A DNA stretch of 64,000 bases from TMP-24 sp041397305 (GTDB lineage: Bacteria > Pseudomonadota > Alphaproteobacteria > Rhodobacterales > Rhodobacteraceae): positions 1 to 64,000 of the forward strand of contig JAWKWX010000008.1 in assembly GCA_041397305.1 (NCBI GenBank). The letters are read 5' to 3'. The notes beneath the pieces are model-generated. The model saw nothing but the letters and a program-made list of their open reading frames with translations, was not told the origin of the DNA and made no database searches. Both the position numbers and the translations under genes were made by a program. Below, one piece after another: positions 18,101-27,100 of this stretch (position 1 is the first letter of the stretch; each line of letters opens with the position of its first letter).

Positions 18101-19789
18101 TCAGTTCCCCAGAATGGTCGGCAGCCGCAGCCCCATGTCGCGGGCATGTTTGACCGCGATGTCATAGCCCGCGTCGGCATGGCGCCAGACGCCCGACGCC
18201 GGGTCGTTCCACAGCACACGTTCCAGCCGTTTCGCGGCCTCAGGCGTACCGTCGGCGACGATGACGACGCCGGAATGCTGGGAAAAGCCCATGCCGACCC
18301 CGCCGCCATGATGGAGCGAGACCCAGGTGGCGCCGCTCGCCGTGTTCACCAATGCATTCAGCAGCGGCCAGTCGCTGACCGCGTCGGAACCATCCTTCAT
18401 GCTTTCCGTCTCGCGGTTGGGCGAGGCGACGGAGCCCGAGTCCAGATGATCGCGCCCGATCACCACCGGCGCCTTCAGTTCGCCATTCCGCACCATCTCG
18501 TTGAACATCAACCCCGCCCTGTGGCGGTCGCCGAGCCCGATCCAGCAGATACGGGCGGGCAGCCCCTGGAAGGCGATGCGCTCGCGCGCCATGTCAAGCC
18601 AGCGGTGAAGATGGCCGTTTTCCGGGAAAAGCTTCTTCATCGCCGCGTCGGTCCTGTAGATATCCTCCGGATCGCCCGACAGCGCGCACCAGCGGAAGGG
18701 GCCGATGCCCTTGCAGAACAGGGGCCGGATATAGGCGGGCACGAAGCCGGGGAAGGCGAAGGCATTCTCCAGCCCCTCGTCCTTGGCGACCTGGCGGATG
18801 TTGTTGCCGTAGTCGAGCGTCGGCACGCCCGCATTCCAGAAATCCACCATCGCCTGCACATGGACGCGCATCGAGGCGCGGGCGGCCTTCTCGACGGTCT
18901 TGGGATCGTTCTCCTGCTTCGCGCGCCATTCGGCGACGGTCCAGCCCTGCGGCAGGTAGCCATGGACCGGATCGTGGGCCGAGGTCTGGTCGGTGACGAT
19001 GTCGGGGCGCGGGCCACCAGCCTTCATGCGGCGGACAAGCTCGGGGAAGACGTCGGCGGCATTGCCGATAAGGGCCACGGATTTCGCCTCGCCCGCCTTG
19101 GTCCACTGGTCGATCAGCGCCAGCGCCTCGTCCAGCGTATGGGCCTTGGCGTCGCAATAACGGGTGCGGATGCGGAAGTCGGCGCGCGTCTCGTCGCATT
19201 CCACCGCCAGACAGCACGCCCCGGCCATCACGGCGGCAAGCGGCTGGGCGCCGCCCATGCCGCCGAGGCCCCCGGTCAGGATCCACCTGCCTTTCAGATT
19301 GCCGCCATAATGCTGGCGGCCCGCCTCGGCAAAGGTCTCGTAGGTGCCCTGCACGATCCCTTGCGTGCCAATGTAGATCCAGGACCCGGCGGTCATCTGG
19401 CCGTACATCATCAGGCCCTTCTTATCCAATTCGTTGAAATGGTCCCAGTTGGCCCAATGCGGCACCAGGTTCGAATTGGCGATCAGCACGCGGGGCGCAT
19501 CCGCATGGGTCTTGACCACCGCGACCGGGCGGCCGGACTGGACGACGAGGGTTTCGTCGCTTTCCAGATCCTTCAGGGTCGCGACGATCCGGTCGAAGTC
19601 GCCCCAGGTGCGCGCCGCGCGGCCGATGCCGCCATAGACCACCAGCTCATGCGGGTTTTCGGCCACGTCGGGATGCAGGTTGTTCATCAGCATCCGCATC
19701 GCGGCTTCGGTCTGCCAGCTTTTCGCCGTGCGGTCGGGTCCGGTGGGCGGGAAGATGTCGCGGCTGTTCTTGCGGTCGAGGTCGAGCAT
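18101..19789 (-). CDS. hutU: Urocanate hydratase
   Basis: 562 residues, normal for urocanase. The NAD site is GGLGGMGGAQPLAAVMAG, and the active-site cysteine lies in GIGPFRWCALSGDPEDIY. It converts urocanate to imidazolone propionate, the second step of histidine breakdown. AGGAG precedes the ATG. It is the last gene of hutI-hutH-hutG-hutU, 11 bases behind hutG. Confidence 0.97.
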   Translation of the reverse strand: MLDLDRKNSRDIFPPTGPDRTAKSWQTEAAMRMLMNNLHPDVAENPHELVVYGGIGRAARTWGDFDRIVATLKDLESDETLVVQSGRPVAVVKTHADAPRVLIANSNLVPHWANWDHFNELDKKGLMMYGQMTAGSWIYIGTQGIVQGTYETFAEAGRQHYGGNLKGRWILTGGLGGMGGAQPLAAVMAGACCLAVECDETRADFRIRTRYCDAKAHTLDEALALIDQWTKAGEAKSVALIGNAADVFPELVRRMKAGGPRPDIVTDQTSAHDPVHGYLPQGWTVAEWRAKQENDPKTVEKAARASMRVHVQAMVDFWNAGVPTLDYGNNIRQVAKDEGLENAFAFPGFVPAYIRPLFCKGIGPFRWCALSGDPEDIYRTDAAMKKLFPENGHLHRWLDMARERIAFQGLPARICWIGLGDRHRAGLMFNEMVRNGELKAPVVIGRDHLDSGSVASPNRETESMKDGSDAVSDWPLLNALVNTASGATWVSLHHGGGVGMGFSQHSGVVIVADGTPEAAKRLERVLWNDPASGVWRHADAGYDIAVKHARDMGLRLPTILGN

Positions 19790-19800
19790 TTGGAACTCCT

Positions 19801-20604
19801 TCAGGAGAGGGCGCCCGAGCGGGCGAGGCGGTCAAGTGTGGTGAGGGCTGTCGCGAGAACCCGGCGGGGCGCTTCGGCTGTCGCGGGGTCGAAGGACCAC
19901 GGGGCGGCTTCGGCGGACAGATAGGCGCGCTGGGCGATCTCCATCTGGATCGCATGGACCTTCGCCTCGGGCCGACCGTAATGACGGGTGGTCCAGCCGC
20001 CCTTGAAGCGGCCGTTCACCACGGTGTCAAAATCGGTCGCCCCCATGCAGGGCGCGCGGGTCGCGGTTTCGATCAGCGGCGCGCAGGTCGTGCCGTCGTT
20101 CGTGCCGATGTTGAAATGCGGAAGCGTTCCTTCGAAAAGGAAGGGGATGACCGAGCGGATCGAATGACAATCCCACAGGATGGCCGTGCCATGCAGCGCC
20201 TTCACCCGTTCGATCTGATAGTGCAGCGCAAGGTGGTAAGGCGCGTGGAAAGCCTCGCGCCGGTCGATCACTTCCTCTTCCGACGGCGCCTGCCCCTCGG
20301 CCCAGATCGGTCGGCCGTCGAAGTCGGTTGTCGGGCACAGCTCGGTCGTGTTCTGGCCGGGATAGAGCGATATGCCCGACGGGTCGCGGTTCGCGTCGAT
20401 CGCATAGCGGTGGAAGGTGGCCGCCACCACCGTCACGCCGGGCAGGAGGCCCTCGTACAGCCGGTCGATGTGCCAGTCGGTGTCGGCAAGCTTGCGGCCA
20501 TTGTCGTTCAGGCGTGCGGCCAGATCGTCGGGTAGCCAGGTGCCGCCGTGCGGCATGCCCAGGATGACGGGGCCATCGCCCTCGGTGACGGTGAAGGGTG
20601 TCAT
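19801..20604 (-). CDS. hutG: N-formylglutamate deformylase
   Basis: 267 residues of the N-formylglutamate amidohydrolase family: VILGMPHGGTWLPDDL at the start, DTDWHIDRLY with a likely metal His, YAIDANRDPSG, and LWDCHSIRSVIP. It splits N-formyl-L-glutamate into glutamate and formate, the last step of the five-step pathway. It is this family and not the arginase-like formimidoylglutamase, which agrees with hutF in the same locus. ATGA overlap with the hutH stop. Confidence 0.95.
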   Translation of the reverse strand: MTPFTVTEGDGPVILGMPHGGTWLPDDLAARLNDNGRKLADTDWHIDRLYEGLLPGVTVVAATFHRYAIDANRDPSGISLYPGQNTTELCPTTDFDGRPIWAEGQAPSEEEVIDRREAFHAPYHLALHYQIERVKALHGTAILWDCHSIRSVIPFLFEGTLPHFNIGTNDGTTCAPLIETATRAPCMGATDFDTVVNGRFKGGWTTRHYGRPEAKVHAIQMEIAQRAYLSAEAAPWSFDPATAEAPRRVLATALTTLDRLARSGALS

Positions 20605-22136
20605 GCCGAAAGCTCCGGCAAGACGAGCCCGGTGGCCCGGGCGATCTCGCCCGAACCGATCAGCCGGGCGGCCTGTTCGAGGTCTGGAGCGAGGTAGCGG
20701 TCCTCGCCGAGCGTATCGACATCTTTCCTCAGCCGTTTCAGCACGTTCTGTAGAGGCGTTGATGTGACCAGCGGCGCGCGGAATTCGATCCCTTGCGCGG
20801 CACAGAGAAGCTCGACACCAAGGATGCGGTCGAGGTTCTCGACCATCCGTCCAAGGCGGCGGGCGCCGTGGGCGGCCATGGACACGTGGTCTTCCTGATT
20901 GGCGGAGGTGGGGGTCGAATCGGTGACGGTCGGGTTGGCGAGATGCTTGTTCTCGCTCATCAAGGCCGCCGTCGTGACCTCGGCGATCATGTAGCCGGAG
21001 TTGAGGCCGGGGTTCGGCGTCAGGAAGGCGGGCAGGTCGAACGACAGCACCGGATCGACCATCAGCGCCACGCGCCGCTGGGCGATGGCGCCGATCTCGC
21101 TGATCGCAAGCGCGATCATGTCGGCGGCGAAACCCACCGGCTCGGCATGGAAATTGCCGCCCGACACGATCATTCCGGCCCCGGTCAGGACAAGGGGATT
21201 GTCGGTGGCGGCGTTCGCTTCGATCTCCAGCGTGCGGGCGGCCATGCGCAGGACGTCCATCGCCGCGCCGGTGACCTGCGGTTGGCAGCGGATGCAATAG
21301 GGGTCCTGCACGCGGCTGTCGCCCTCGCGGTGGCTTTCGCGAATGACAGAGCCCTCGAGGCAGGCGCGCAGGAAGGCGGCGGCCTCGATCTGGCCCGCGT
21401 GGCCCCTGAGCGTATGGATTTCCGGCTGCAGGGGTGCGGTCGAACCCATGATCGCGTCGGTCGAAAGCGCCGAGGTGACGAGCGCGCCCTGCGCCGCGCG
21501 CCAGGCGTCGAAGAGGCCGGCAAGCGCGAAGGCCGTCGAAAACTGCGTGCCGTTGATGAAGGCAAGCCCTTCCTTGGGGCCGAGCTGGATGGGTTTCAGG
21601 CCCGCCTTGGCCAGCGCCTCCGCCCCGGGCAGTACTTGGCCTTCATGGTCCGCTTCGCCATGGCCGATGAGGACGGCCGTCATATGGGCAAGAGGGGCGA
21701 GGTCGCCGCTGGCGCCGACAGAACCCTGGGCGGGGATCACCGGGGTGACGCCCTTTTCGAGCATCATTTCAAGAAGTTCGATCAGTTCCCAGCGCACGCC
21801 CGAGGCGCCCCGGCCGAGCGACAGGAGTTTCAGCGCCATCATCAGGCGGACATGGCGGCGGCTGACCGGCTCGCCCACGCCGCAGCAATGGGACAGGATG
21901 AGGTTCCTTTGCAGCGTCGCCGTGTCCTTCGGCGCCACGCGGACAGAGGCGAGTTTGCCGAAACCGGTATTGACGCCATAGACCGGCACATCGCCCTCGG
22001 CGGCCTTGCGGATCGCGTCCGCGGCACGCTCGACGGCGGGCTTCGCGCTTCGGTCAAGACGAACCGGTTCGTCCTCGAACCAGATGCGGGCAAGGTCGGC
22101 GAGGCTGATGGCGCCGGGGGTGAGGGTCAGGGTCAC
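20601..22136 (-). CDS. hutH: Histidine ammonia-lyase
   Basis: 511 residues from GTG 22136, which has GGAGC before it and overlaps no other start choice. VYGVNTGFGKLASV is the family signature. Residues 142-144 are Ala-Ser-Gly in GSVGASGDLAPL, which cyclise to the MIO electrophile. It eliminates ammonia from histidine to give urocanate, the entry step. It begins two bases after the hutI stop codon and ends with a four-base overlap into hutG. Confidence 0.97.
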   Translation of the reverse strand: MTLTLTPGAISLADLARIWFEDEPVRLDRSAKPAVERAADAIRKAAEGDVPVYGVNTGFGKLASVRVAPKDTATLQRNLILSHCCGVGEPVSRRHVRLMMALKLLSLGRGASGVRWELIELLEMMLEKGVTPVIPAQGSVGASGDLAPLAHMTAVLIGHGEADHEGQVLPGAEALAKAGLKPIQLGPKEGLAFINGTQFSTAFALAGLFDAWRAAQGALVTSALSTDAIMGSTAPLQPEIHTLRGHAGQIEAAAFLRACLEGSVIRESHREGDSRVQDPYCIRCQPQVTGAAMDVLRMAARTLEIEANAATDNPLVLTGAGMIVSGGNFHAEPVGFAADMIALAISEIGAIAQRRVALMVDPVLSFDLPAFLTPNPGLNSGYMIAEVTTAALMSENKHLANPTVTDSTPTSANQEDHVSMAAHGARRLGRMVENLDRILGVELLCAAQGIEFRAPLVTSTPLQNVLKRLRKDVDTLGEDRYLAPDLEQAARLIGSGEIARATGLVLPELSA

Positions 22137-22138
22137 TT

Positions 22139-23329
22139 TTAGGCTCCGAATATGCGTTGGTGAAGCGGGTTGAAACCGATCCGGTAGGCCAGTTCCGCCG
22201 GATGGTCGGCATTCCACACGGCGAGGTCGGCACGCAGGCCGGGCGCAAGCGTACCGCGATCATTGAAGCCGAGGGCGCGCGCGGCGTGCTGGGTTGCGCC
22301 GCGCAATGCCTCTTCGGGCGTGAGGCGGAAGAGGGTACAGGCCATGTTCATCGCCAGAAGCAGCGAGGTCATGGGCGAGGAGCCGGGGTTCATGTCGGTC
22401 GCAACTGCCATCGGGACCCCATGCTGGCGCAGAAGCGCCACAGGCGGCGCCTGCGTCTCGCGGATCGCATAGAAGGCGCCGGGCAGGATCACGGCGACGG
22501 TTCCGGCCTTGGCCATGGCCTGCACGCCTGTCTCGTCCAGATATTCCAGATGATCGGCGGACAGGGCGCCGTACCGGGCGGCCAGCGCTGCGCCACCAAG
22601 GTTGGAAAGCTGCTCTGCATGCAGCTTGACCGGCAGGCCGAGGCGTCCGGCCTCGTCGAAAACCCGGGCGATCTGGGCGGGGCCGAAGGCGATACCCTCG
22701 CAGAAACCATCGACCGCATCGGCAAGCCCGTCCGCCTGCGCGGCGCGCAGCGCAGGGATACAGACCTCGTCGATATAGGCATCGGGCCGGCCCTTGAATT
22801 CCGGCGGAATCGCATGGGCGCCGAGAAAGCTGGTGCGGATCGTGACGGGCCGCAGCGCCGCGAGCGCCCGCGCGGCGCGCAGCATCCTCAGTTCCGTGTC
22901 GATATCGAGCCCGTAGCCGGACTTGACCTCGACGGTCGAGACGCCTTCGGCAATCAGCGCATCGAGACGGGGAAGCGCCGCTGCGACCAGATCCTCGACC
23001 GAGGCGGCGCGGGTGGCGCTGACGGTCGAGATGATGCCGCCACCGGCCCGGGCGATTTCCTCGTAGCTTGCCCCCTTCAGGCGCAGTTCGAATTCTGCCG
23101 CGCGGTGCCCGCCATGGACGATATGGGTGTGGCAGTCGATCAGCGCGGGCGTGACGAGGCGGCCACCGAGATCATGTTCGGGGGCCTTTGGCGCCTCGGC
23201 CCGCGGGCCGATCCAGCGAATCAGGCCGCCCTCGACCAGGATTGCGGCATCCTCGATCAGGCCATAGGGCGCATCGCCCGACAGCGTCGCGGCGCGGCAG
23301 TTCACATGGAGAAGGGGGACTGGGGTCAT
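22139..23329 (-). CDS. hutI: Imidazolonepropionase
   Basis: 396 residues of the amidohydrolase superfamily. ALIDCHTHIVHGGHRAAEF carries the metal HxH pair, VKLHAEQLSNLGG and SADHLEYLDETG further His ligands, and VATDMNPGSSP the catalytic Asp. It opens imidazolone propionate to formimidoylglutamate. First gene of the minus-strand hut operon. ATG 23329 is preferred; the frame stays open upstream through the control region. Confidence 0.95.
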   Translation of the reverse strand: MTPVPLLHVNCRAATLSGDAPYGLIEDAAILVEGGLIRWIGPRAEAPKAPEHDLGGRLVTPALIDCHTHIVHGGHRAAEFELRLKGASYEEIARAGGGIISTVSATRAASVEDLVAAALPRLDALIAEGVSTVEVKSGYGLDIDTELRMLRAARALAALRPVTIRTSFLGAHAIPPEFKGRPDAYIDEVCIPALRAAQADGLADAVDGFCEGIAFGPAQIARVFDEAGRLGLPVKLHAEQLSNLGGAALAARYGALSADHLEYLDETGVQAMAKAGTVAVILPGAFYAIRETQAPPVALLRQHGVPMAVATDMNPGSSPMTSLLLAMNMACTLFRLTPEEALRGATQHAARALGFNDRGTLAPGLRADLAVWNADHPAELAYRIGFNPLHQRIFGA

Positions 23330-23343
23330 CTTGTCGATTCCGG

Positions 23344-23372
23344 TTGCCTGGAGGCGTTCTAGGCGGTTATAA
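23344..23372 (+). promoter_or_regulatory. Promoter of hutF
   Basis: TTGCCT (23344-23349), 17 bases, TTATAA (23367-23372). The predicted first base, near 23379, falls inside the palindrome that follows, a layout suited to repression. Confidence 0.5.
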
Positions 23373-23376
23373 GGAA

Positions 23377-23390
23377 TATGTCTAGACATA
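23377..23390. promoter_or_regulatory. Perfect 14-bp palindrome, candidate HutC operator
   Basis: TATGTCTAGACATA is its own reverse complement. It lies between hutI and hutF, overlapping the likely hutF start of transcription and, on the minus strand, a TAGACA-N17-TAGAAC promoter for hutI. HutC-type GntR repressors bind sites of this kind, and hutC is 2 kb away. A 10-of-14 match (25384-25397) precedes hutC itself. Confidence 0.7.
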
Positions 23391-23402
23391 ATGGAGACCA
23401 GA

Positions 23403-24758
23403 ATGATTTTCGCCCGCCGTGCCTTTCTGCCCTCTGGCTGGGTCGAGGATGTGCGTGTCACGATCAGGGACGGGCGGATCGGCACGGTCGCCTCCAATGC
23501 GCGGGCCGAGGCGGACGACACGCAGGTCGATGTGCTGCTGCCCGCGCTCGCCAACCTGCATTCGCACGCCTTCCAGCGCGCCATGGCGGGGCGGACGGAA
23601 GTGCGGGCGCTGGGGCGGGAAAGCTTCTGGACCTGGCGCGAGATCATGTACCGCTTTCTCGATCGCCTCACGCCCGACCAGATGCAGGCGATCGCCGCGA
23701 TGGTCTATGTCGAGATGCAGGAGACGGGTTTCGCGAGCGTGGGCGAGTTCCACTATGTCCACCACCAGCCCGGCGGCGCGGCCTACGCGGACCGCGCCGA
23801 GATGTCGGCGCGGATCATGGCGGCGGCGGCCGAGACCGGGATCGGGCTCACCCATCTGCCGGTCCTCTATTCCTACGGGGGCGCGGGGAAGGCGCCGCTT
23901 GCGGGTGGCCAGCTGAGATTTGGCAATGATGTCGATGGTTTCGCGCGCCTTCTTGAAGCGGCGCGCGGTCATGCGGCGGGGATGGCGGCCGATACGGTCG
24001 TGGGGATCGCGCCGCATTCCCTGCGCGCGACCTGCCCCGAGGATCTGGCGGCAGCGCTGCCGCTGGCGGGCGCGGGGCCGGTTCATATCCATGTGGCCGA
24101 ACAGCCGAAGGAAGTCGAGGATATCTCGGCCTGGCTCGGCGCGCGTCCGGTGGAATGGCTCCTGGCCAATGCGCCGGTCGACGGGCGCTGGTGCCCGATC
24201 CATGCGACCCACATGACCGCGGCGGAAACCGGGGGGCTTGCGCGGTCCGGTGCGGTGGCGGGGCTCTGCCCGATCACCGAGGCCAATCTGGGCGACGGGC
24301 CGTTCAACGGGCCGGGCTGGATCGCGGCGGGCGGGGCCTTCGGGGTGGGGTCCGATTCGAACGTGCGGATCTCGCTGGTCGAGGAGCTTCGGACGCTGGA
24401 ATATTCCCAGAGGCTGCGCGACCTGCAACGCAATGTGCTGGTGCAGGGCGAAGGGTCAGTAGGCGCTTTTCTCTATCGTGGCGCCGCGACGGGCGGGGCG
24501 CGGGCGCTCGGGCGGGATGCGGGCGAGATCGCGGCGGGGCGGCTGGCCGATCTGCTGGCCCTGGACGGCGATCATCCGGCGCTGTGCGGGCTCGCGGGCG
24601 ACCAGCTGCTGGACGGGCTGGCCTTCGCCGCGCCGGACGGGGTGGTCACCGACCTCTGGTCGGCCGGGCGCCATCAGGTGCGGGCGGGCCGCCATGTCGC
24701 GCGGGACGAGGTGGTGGCGGGCTACCGGCAGGCGGTGGCCTCGCTTCTGGCCGGGTAG
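23403..24758 (+). CDS. hutF: Formimidoylglutamate deiminase
   Basis: 451 residues from ATG 23403, which has GGAG eight bases upstream; an ATG at 23391 touches the palindrome and has no ribosome site. Amidohydrolase motifs are ALANLHSHAFQRAMAG, EFHYVHHQPGG, VHIHVAEQPKEVED and GVGSDSNVRISL. It converts formimidoylglutamate to formylglutamate plus ammonia, which commits the pathway to the five-step route with hutG. It is transcribed divergently from hutI. Its 3' end meets hutD across repeat copy B. Confidence 0.95.
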   Translation: MIFARRAFLPSGWVEDVRVTIRDGRIGTVASNARAEADDTQVDVLLPALANLHSHAFQRAMAGRTEVRALGRESFWTWREIMYRFLDRLTPDQMQAIAAMVYVEMQETGFASVGEFHYVHHQPGGAAYADRAEMSARIMAAAAETGIGLTHLPVLYSYGGAGKAPLAGGQLRFGNDVDGFARLLEAARGHAAGMAADTVVGIAPHSLRATCPEDLAAALPLAGAGPVHIHVAEQPKEVEDISAWLGARPVEWLLANAPVDGRWCPIHATHMTAAETGGLARSGAVAGLCPITEANLGDGPFNGPGWIAAGGAFGVGSDSNVRISLVEELRTLEYSQRLRDLQRNVLVQGEGSVGAFLYRGAATGGARALGRDAGEIAAGRLADLLALDGDHPALCGLAGDQLLDGLAFAAPDGVVTDLWSAGRHQVRAGRHVARDEVVAGYRQAVASLLAG

Positions 24759-24773
24759 GAGGCGCTGCCCCCC

Positions 24774-24826
24774 GTCCCGGACGGGGTCCGGGACTGCCCC
24801 CGGAGTATTTCGCGACAGCAAGTGGA
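24774..24826 (-). repeat. Stop-codon-linked 3' element, copy B
   Basis: On the minus strand the hutD stop TGA continues as TCCACTTGCTGTCGCG, AAATACTCC, GGGGGCAG, then a 9-bp GC hairpin (24774-24782 with 24786-24794). Same order as copy A; it fills the convergent hutF/hutD gap. Confidence 0.65.
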
Positions 24827-25360
24827 TCAGGCGGTTTGTTCGAAAGTAACGAGCAGGCCGCGTGCCTCACCCGATGTTTGCGCGGAAGCATGTTCGAAAA
24901 GGGAAACTGCGCCCTGCGGAATCGCCATTGTATCGAATGGGGCCAGGGCGAGGAACGCATAGCTGCGTCCCGGGGCGGGCGGGCAGTCGGGCAGCGGTCC
25001 GCTGACGGTGCTCACCGAAGCGGCAAGGCGGGCCGCGTCCCAGATCAGGTTGAAATCGCGGACCGGACCGTCGATCAGGCGGCTCGTGATGGGCAGTTCG
25101 CCGGAAAAACGGACGGGCGCGAGCGGCAGCGCATCGAGGCGGCCGTCGGGCGTGTCAAGGTACAGGCCCGCGCCCTCGATCACCGTCAGGATACGGGTGA
25201 GGCCGGGAAAGGCCGAAAAGGGGCCGTCCGAAGTGACCTCGGCGATCGACAACCGCCAGAGAAGGCGCCCGTCCCGATCCGCGCGCGCGATTTCATGGGT
25301 CACGCCGCCGCCGTTCTTCCAGGCTTGGGTCGCGAACTGGTCGGATGTGATGAGGCGCAT
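24827..25360 (-). CDS. hutD: HutD family protein
   Basis: 177 residues with a cupin-like fold signature: MRLITSDQFATQAWKNGGG at the start, WRLSIAEVTSDGPFSAFPG and GPVRDFNLIWD. HutD is conserved in histidine utilisation loci; in Pseudomonas it has been proposed to limit hut induction, but the mechanism is open. The frame continues upstream to 25423, but ATG 25360 opens the conserved part. It is divergent from hutC and faces hutF. Confidence 0.9.
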   Translation of the reverse strand: MRLITSDQFATQAWKNGGGVTHEIARADRDGRLLWRLSIAEVTSDGPFSAFPGLTRILTVIEGAGLYLDTPDGRLDALPLAPVRFSGELPITSRLIDGPVRDFNLIWDAARLAASVSTVSGPLPDCPPAPGRSYAFLALAPFDTMAIPQGAVSLFEHASAQTSGEARGLLVTFEQTA

Positions 25361-25383
25361 TGCGGCGGGGCCTTCGGGCTGGT

Positions 25384-25397
25384 TATGGTCAGACAAA
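25384..25397. promoter_or_regulatory. Degenerate copy of the hut palindrome
   Basis: TATGGTCAGACAAA matches the palindrome at 23377 at 10 of 14 positions, keeping one full half-site (AGACA). It lies between hutD and hutC, 25 bases before the hutC start, and could give weak autoregulation. Confidence 0.3.
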
Positions 25398-25421
25398 TAG
25401 ACGGGAGAGCGGGCGTGGTCC

Positions 25422-26120
25422 ATGGGCGATGAGAAGACGAGCTTTCGCGATGTGAAGGCCGATCTCCTGGGCCGCATCCTGGCACGGGTCTGGGCGCCGG
25501 GCGATCTGGTGCCGGGCGAGGTCGAGCTTGCCGCCGAATTCGGCGTGGCACGCGCGACGGTCAACCGCGCGATGCGGGAACTGACCGAGGAGGGGCTTCT
25601 GGAGCGCCGACGCAAGGCCGGAACGCGGGTCCGGCCGTCGCCGCTCAGGGCGGCGCGGTTCGAGATCCCGCTGGTCAGGGCCGAGATCGAGGCGGCAGGG
25701 CAGGCCTACGGCTACCGGCTGATCGGCCGGGCCGTCACGCCGCCGCCCGGCTGGCTCGCGGCGCGGCTGTCGCTGGCGCCGGGCGCGCGGGTGCTGCATC
25801 TGACCTGCCTGCACAGCGCGGACGGGGCGCCCTATCAGTTCGAGGACCGATGGATCAGCCTGGCGGCCCTGCCCGAGGTCGAGGCGGAGCCGTTCGACCG
25901 GATCGGCCCGAACGAGTGGCTGATCCGCGCCGTGCCCTTTTCCGAGGTCGAGATCAGTTTCCTCGCGACCGCGGCCGAGGGCGAGGTCGCGTCGGCGCTG
26001 GACTGCCGCGAGGGCGAGCCGGTCTTCACCGTCGAGCGCACCACCTGGTGGCAGGGCCAGGCGATCACCCATGTGCGGCTCTCGTTCGCGCGCGGCCACC
26101 GGATGACGACGCGCTATTGA
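25422..26120 (+). CDS. hutC: HutC-type GntR-family repressor of histidine utilisation
   Basis: 232 residues. The N-terminal winged helix reads VPGEVELAAEFGVARATVNR, followed by a UTRA ligand domain (PYQFEDRWISLAALPEVEAE and ISFLATAAEGEVASAL). HutC proteins repress hut genes and release DNA when urocanate binds. It sits with hutD next to the catabolic genes. The subfamily call rests on locus and on the HutC-like UTRA sequence. Confidence 0.93.
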   Translation: MGDEKTSFRDVKADLLGRILARVWAPGDLVPGEVELAAEFGVARATVNRAMRELTEEGLLERRRKAGTRVRPSPLRAARFEIPLVRAEIEAAGQAYGYRLIGRAVTPPPGWLAARLSLAPGARVLHLTCLHSADGAPYQFEDRWISLAALPEVEAEPFDRIGPNEWLIRAVPFSEVEISFLATAAEGEVASALDCREGEPVFTVERTTWWQGQAITHVRLSFARGHRMTTRY

Positions 26121-26132
26121 GGCCTCTGCCGG

Positions 26133-27017
26133 TCAGGAGCGGATGCCAAGCCCGCGCACCAGTGCGGCGAGCGCCTCCGCGGCGGGGGAAACCGGCAGCT
26201 GCGCCGGACGGGCGAGGATGACGGGCTCTCCGGGGCCGGCATCCGTCAGCGGCCGGGTGACGAGCGGGCGGCCGTCGTAACTGACGTCCGGCGCGGGGCG
26301 GGTGTAACTGAGCCCGATGCCGAGGCCGTTGGCCGCGAACGAACGCATCAGTTCGAGCGATGCGGCGCGGTGGGCGATGCGGGGGCTGAGCCCCGCCCGG
26401 GTGAAGAGCGCGCGCATATGGCTGACCGACAGGCCCTGATCGGCGAGAATCAGGGGCTCCGCGGCAATGTCCCGCAGGCCGAGCCCGTCGCGGGTGGCGA
26501 GCGGATGGTCGGCGGCGAGGATCGCATGGGGCCCGATGCGGGCGATCTCCTCGCGGGCGATCGCCTCGCCAAGGCCGAGATCATAGGTGAGCGCCAGGTC
26601 GATACGACCGGCGCCCAGCCCGTCGGCAATCGCTTCAAAGCCTGCGACCATGGGCATCAGCAGGATGTCCCGGGCGCGCGCGGCGGCGATCAGGGGCGCA
26701 AGCACGATCGGCGCGAGATCCTCGAAACAGCCGAACGTCACCGGGGCGGACCGGGGCGTGGTGCCGGTGGCGAGCTGCGTTATGCGCCCGACGATGCGCT
26801 CGGCTTCTACCAGGAAGTGGCGACCATAGGGAGTGGGGCGCATCGGGCCGCCGGGGCGGCGCAGGAACAGCGGCTGGCCGATCTGAGCCTCAAGCTGCGA
26901 CAGCGCGACCGACAGCGCGGGCTGGGAGACATTCAGCGTCTGGGCGGCGAGCGTCATGCTTTCCGTGCGGCCGACGGCGACGGCATATTCAAGCTGGCGG
27001 AGCGTAATGGATAGCAT
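26133..27017 (-). CDS. LysR-family transcriptional regulator
   Basis: 294 residues. N-terminal helix-turn-helix MTLAAQTLNVSQPALSVALS after ITLRQLEYAVAVGR, then a periplasmic-binding-like effector domain with FGCFEDLAPIVLAPL and a C-terminal FAANGLGIGLSY. It is divergent from the phytanoyl-CoA-dioxygenase-like gene across an AT-rich spacer, so that gene and the epimerase behind it are the likely targets. The effector is unknown. Confidence 0.92.
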   Translation of the reverse strand: MLSITLRQLEYAVAVGRTESMTLAAQTLNVSQPALSVALSQLEAQIGQPLFLRRPGGPMRPTPYGRHFLVEAERIVGRITQLATGTTPRSAPVTFGCFEDLAPIVLAPLIAAARARDILLMPMVAGFEAIADGLGAGRIDLALTYDLGLGEAIAREEIARIGPHAILAADHPLATRDGLGLRDIAAEPLILADQGLSVSHMRALFTRAGLSPRIAHRAASLELMRSFAANGLGIGLSYTRPAPDVSYDGRPLVTRPLTDAGPGEPVILARPAQLPVSPAAEALAALVRGLGIRS

Positions 27018-27062
27018 GGGGTTATTTGCACTATTTATGAATATTATTGGAAATTATGCATG
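27018..27062. promoter_or_regulatory. AT-rich divergent control region
   Basis: About 40 bases with unusually low GC for this chromosome, including TATTTATGAATATTATTGG and outer ATTT/AAAT and TGCA/TGCA repeats. It lies between a LysR gene and its divergent neighbour and probably holds the promoters and the T-N11-A type binding site. No single dyad stands out. Confidence 0.45.
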
Positions 27063-27100
27063 GACCGCGCCATCCTGCAAGCAGATCGAAGGGGGACAGA

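Noticed and set aside
18080..19924. 614-codon open frame on the plus strand
   Set aside because: Antisense to hutU; its translation has no family pattern.
22143..23671. hutI starting upstream of 23329
   Set aside because: The extension would run through the hutF gene and the control palindrome and has no resemblance to imidazolonepropionase.
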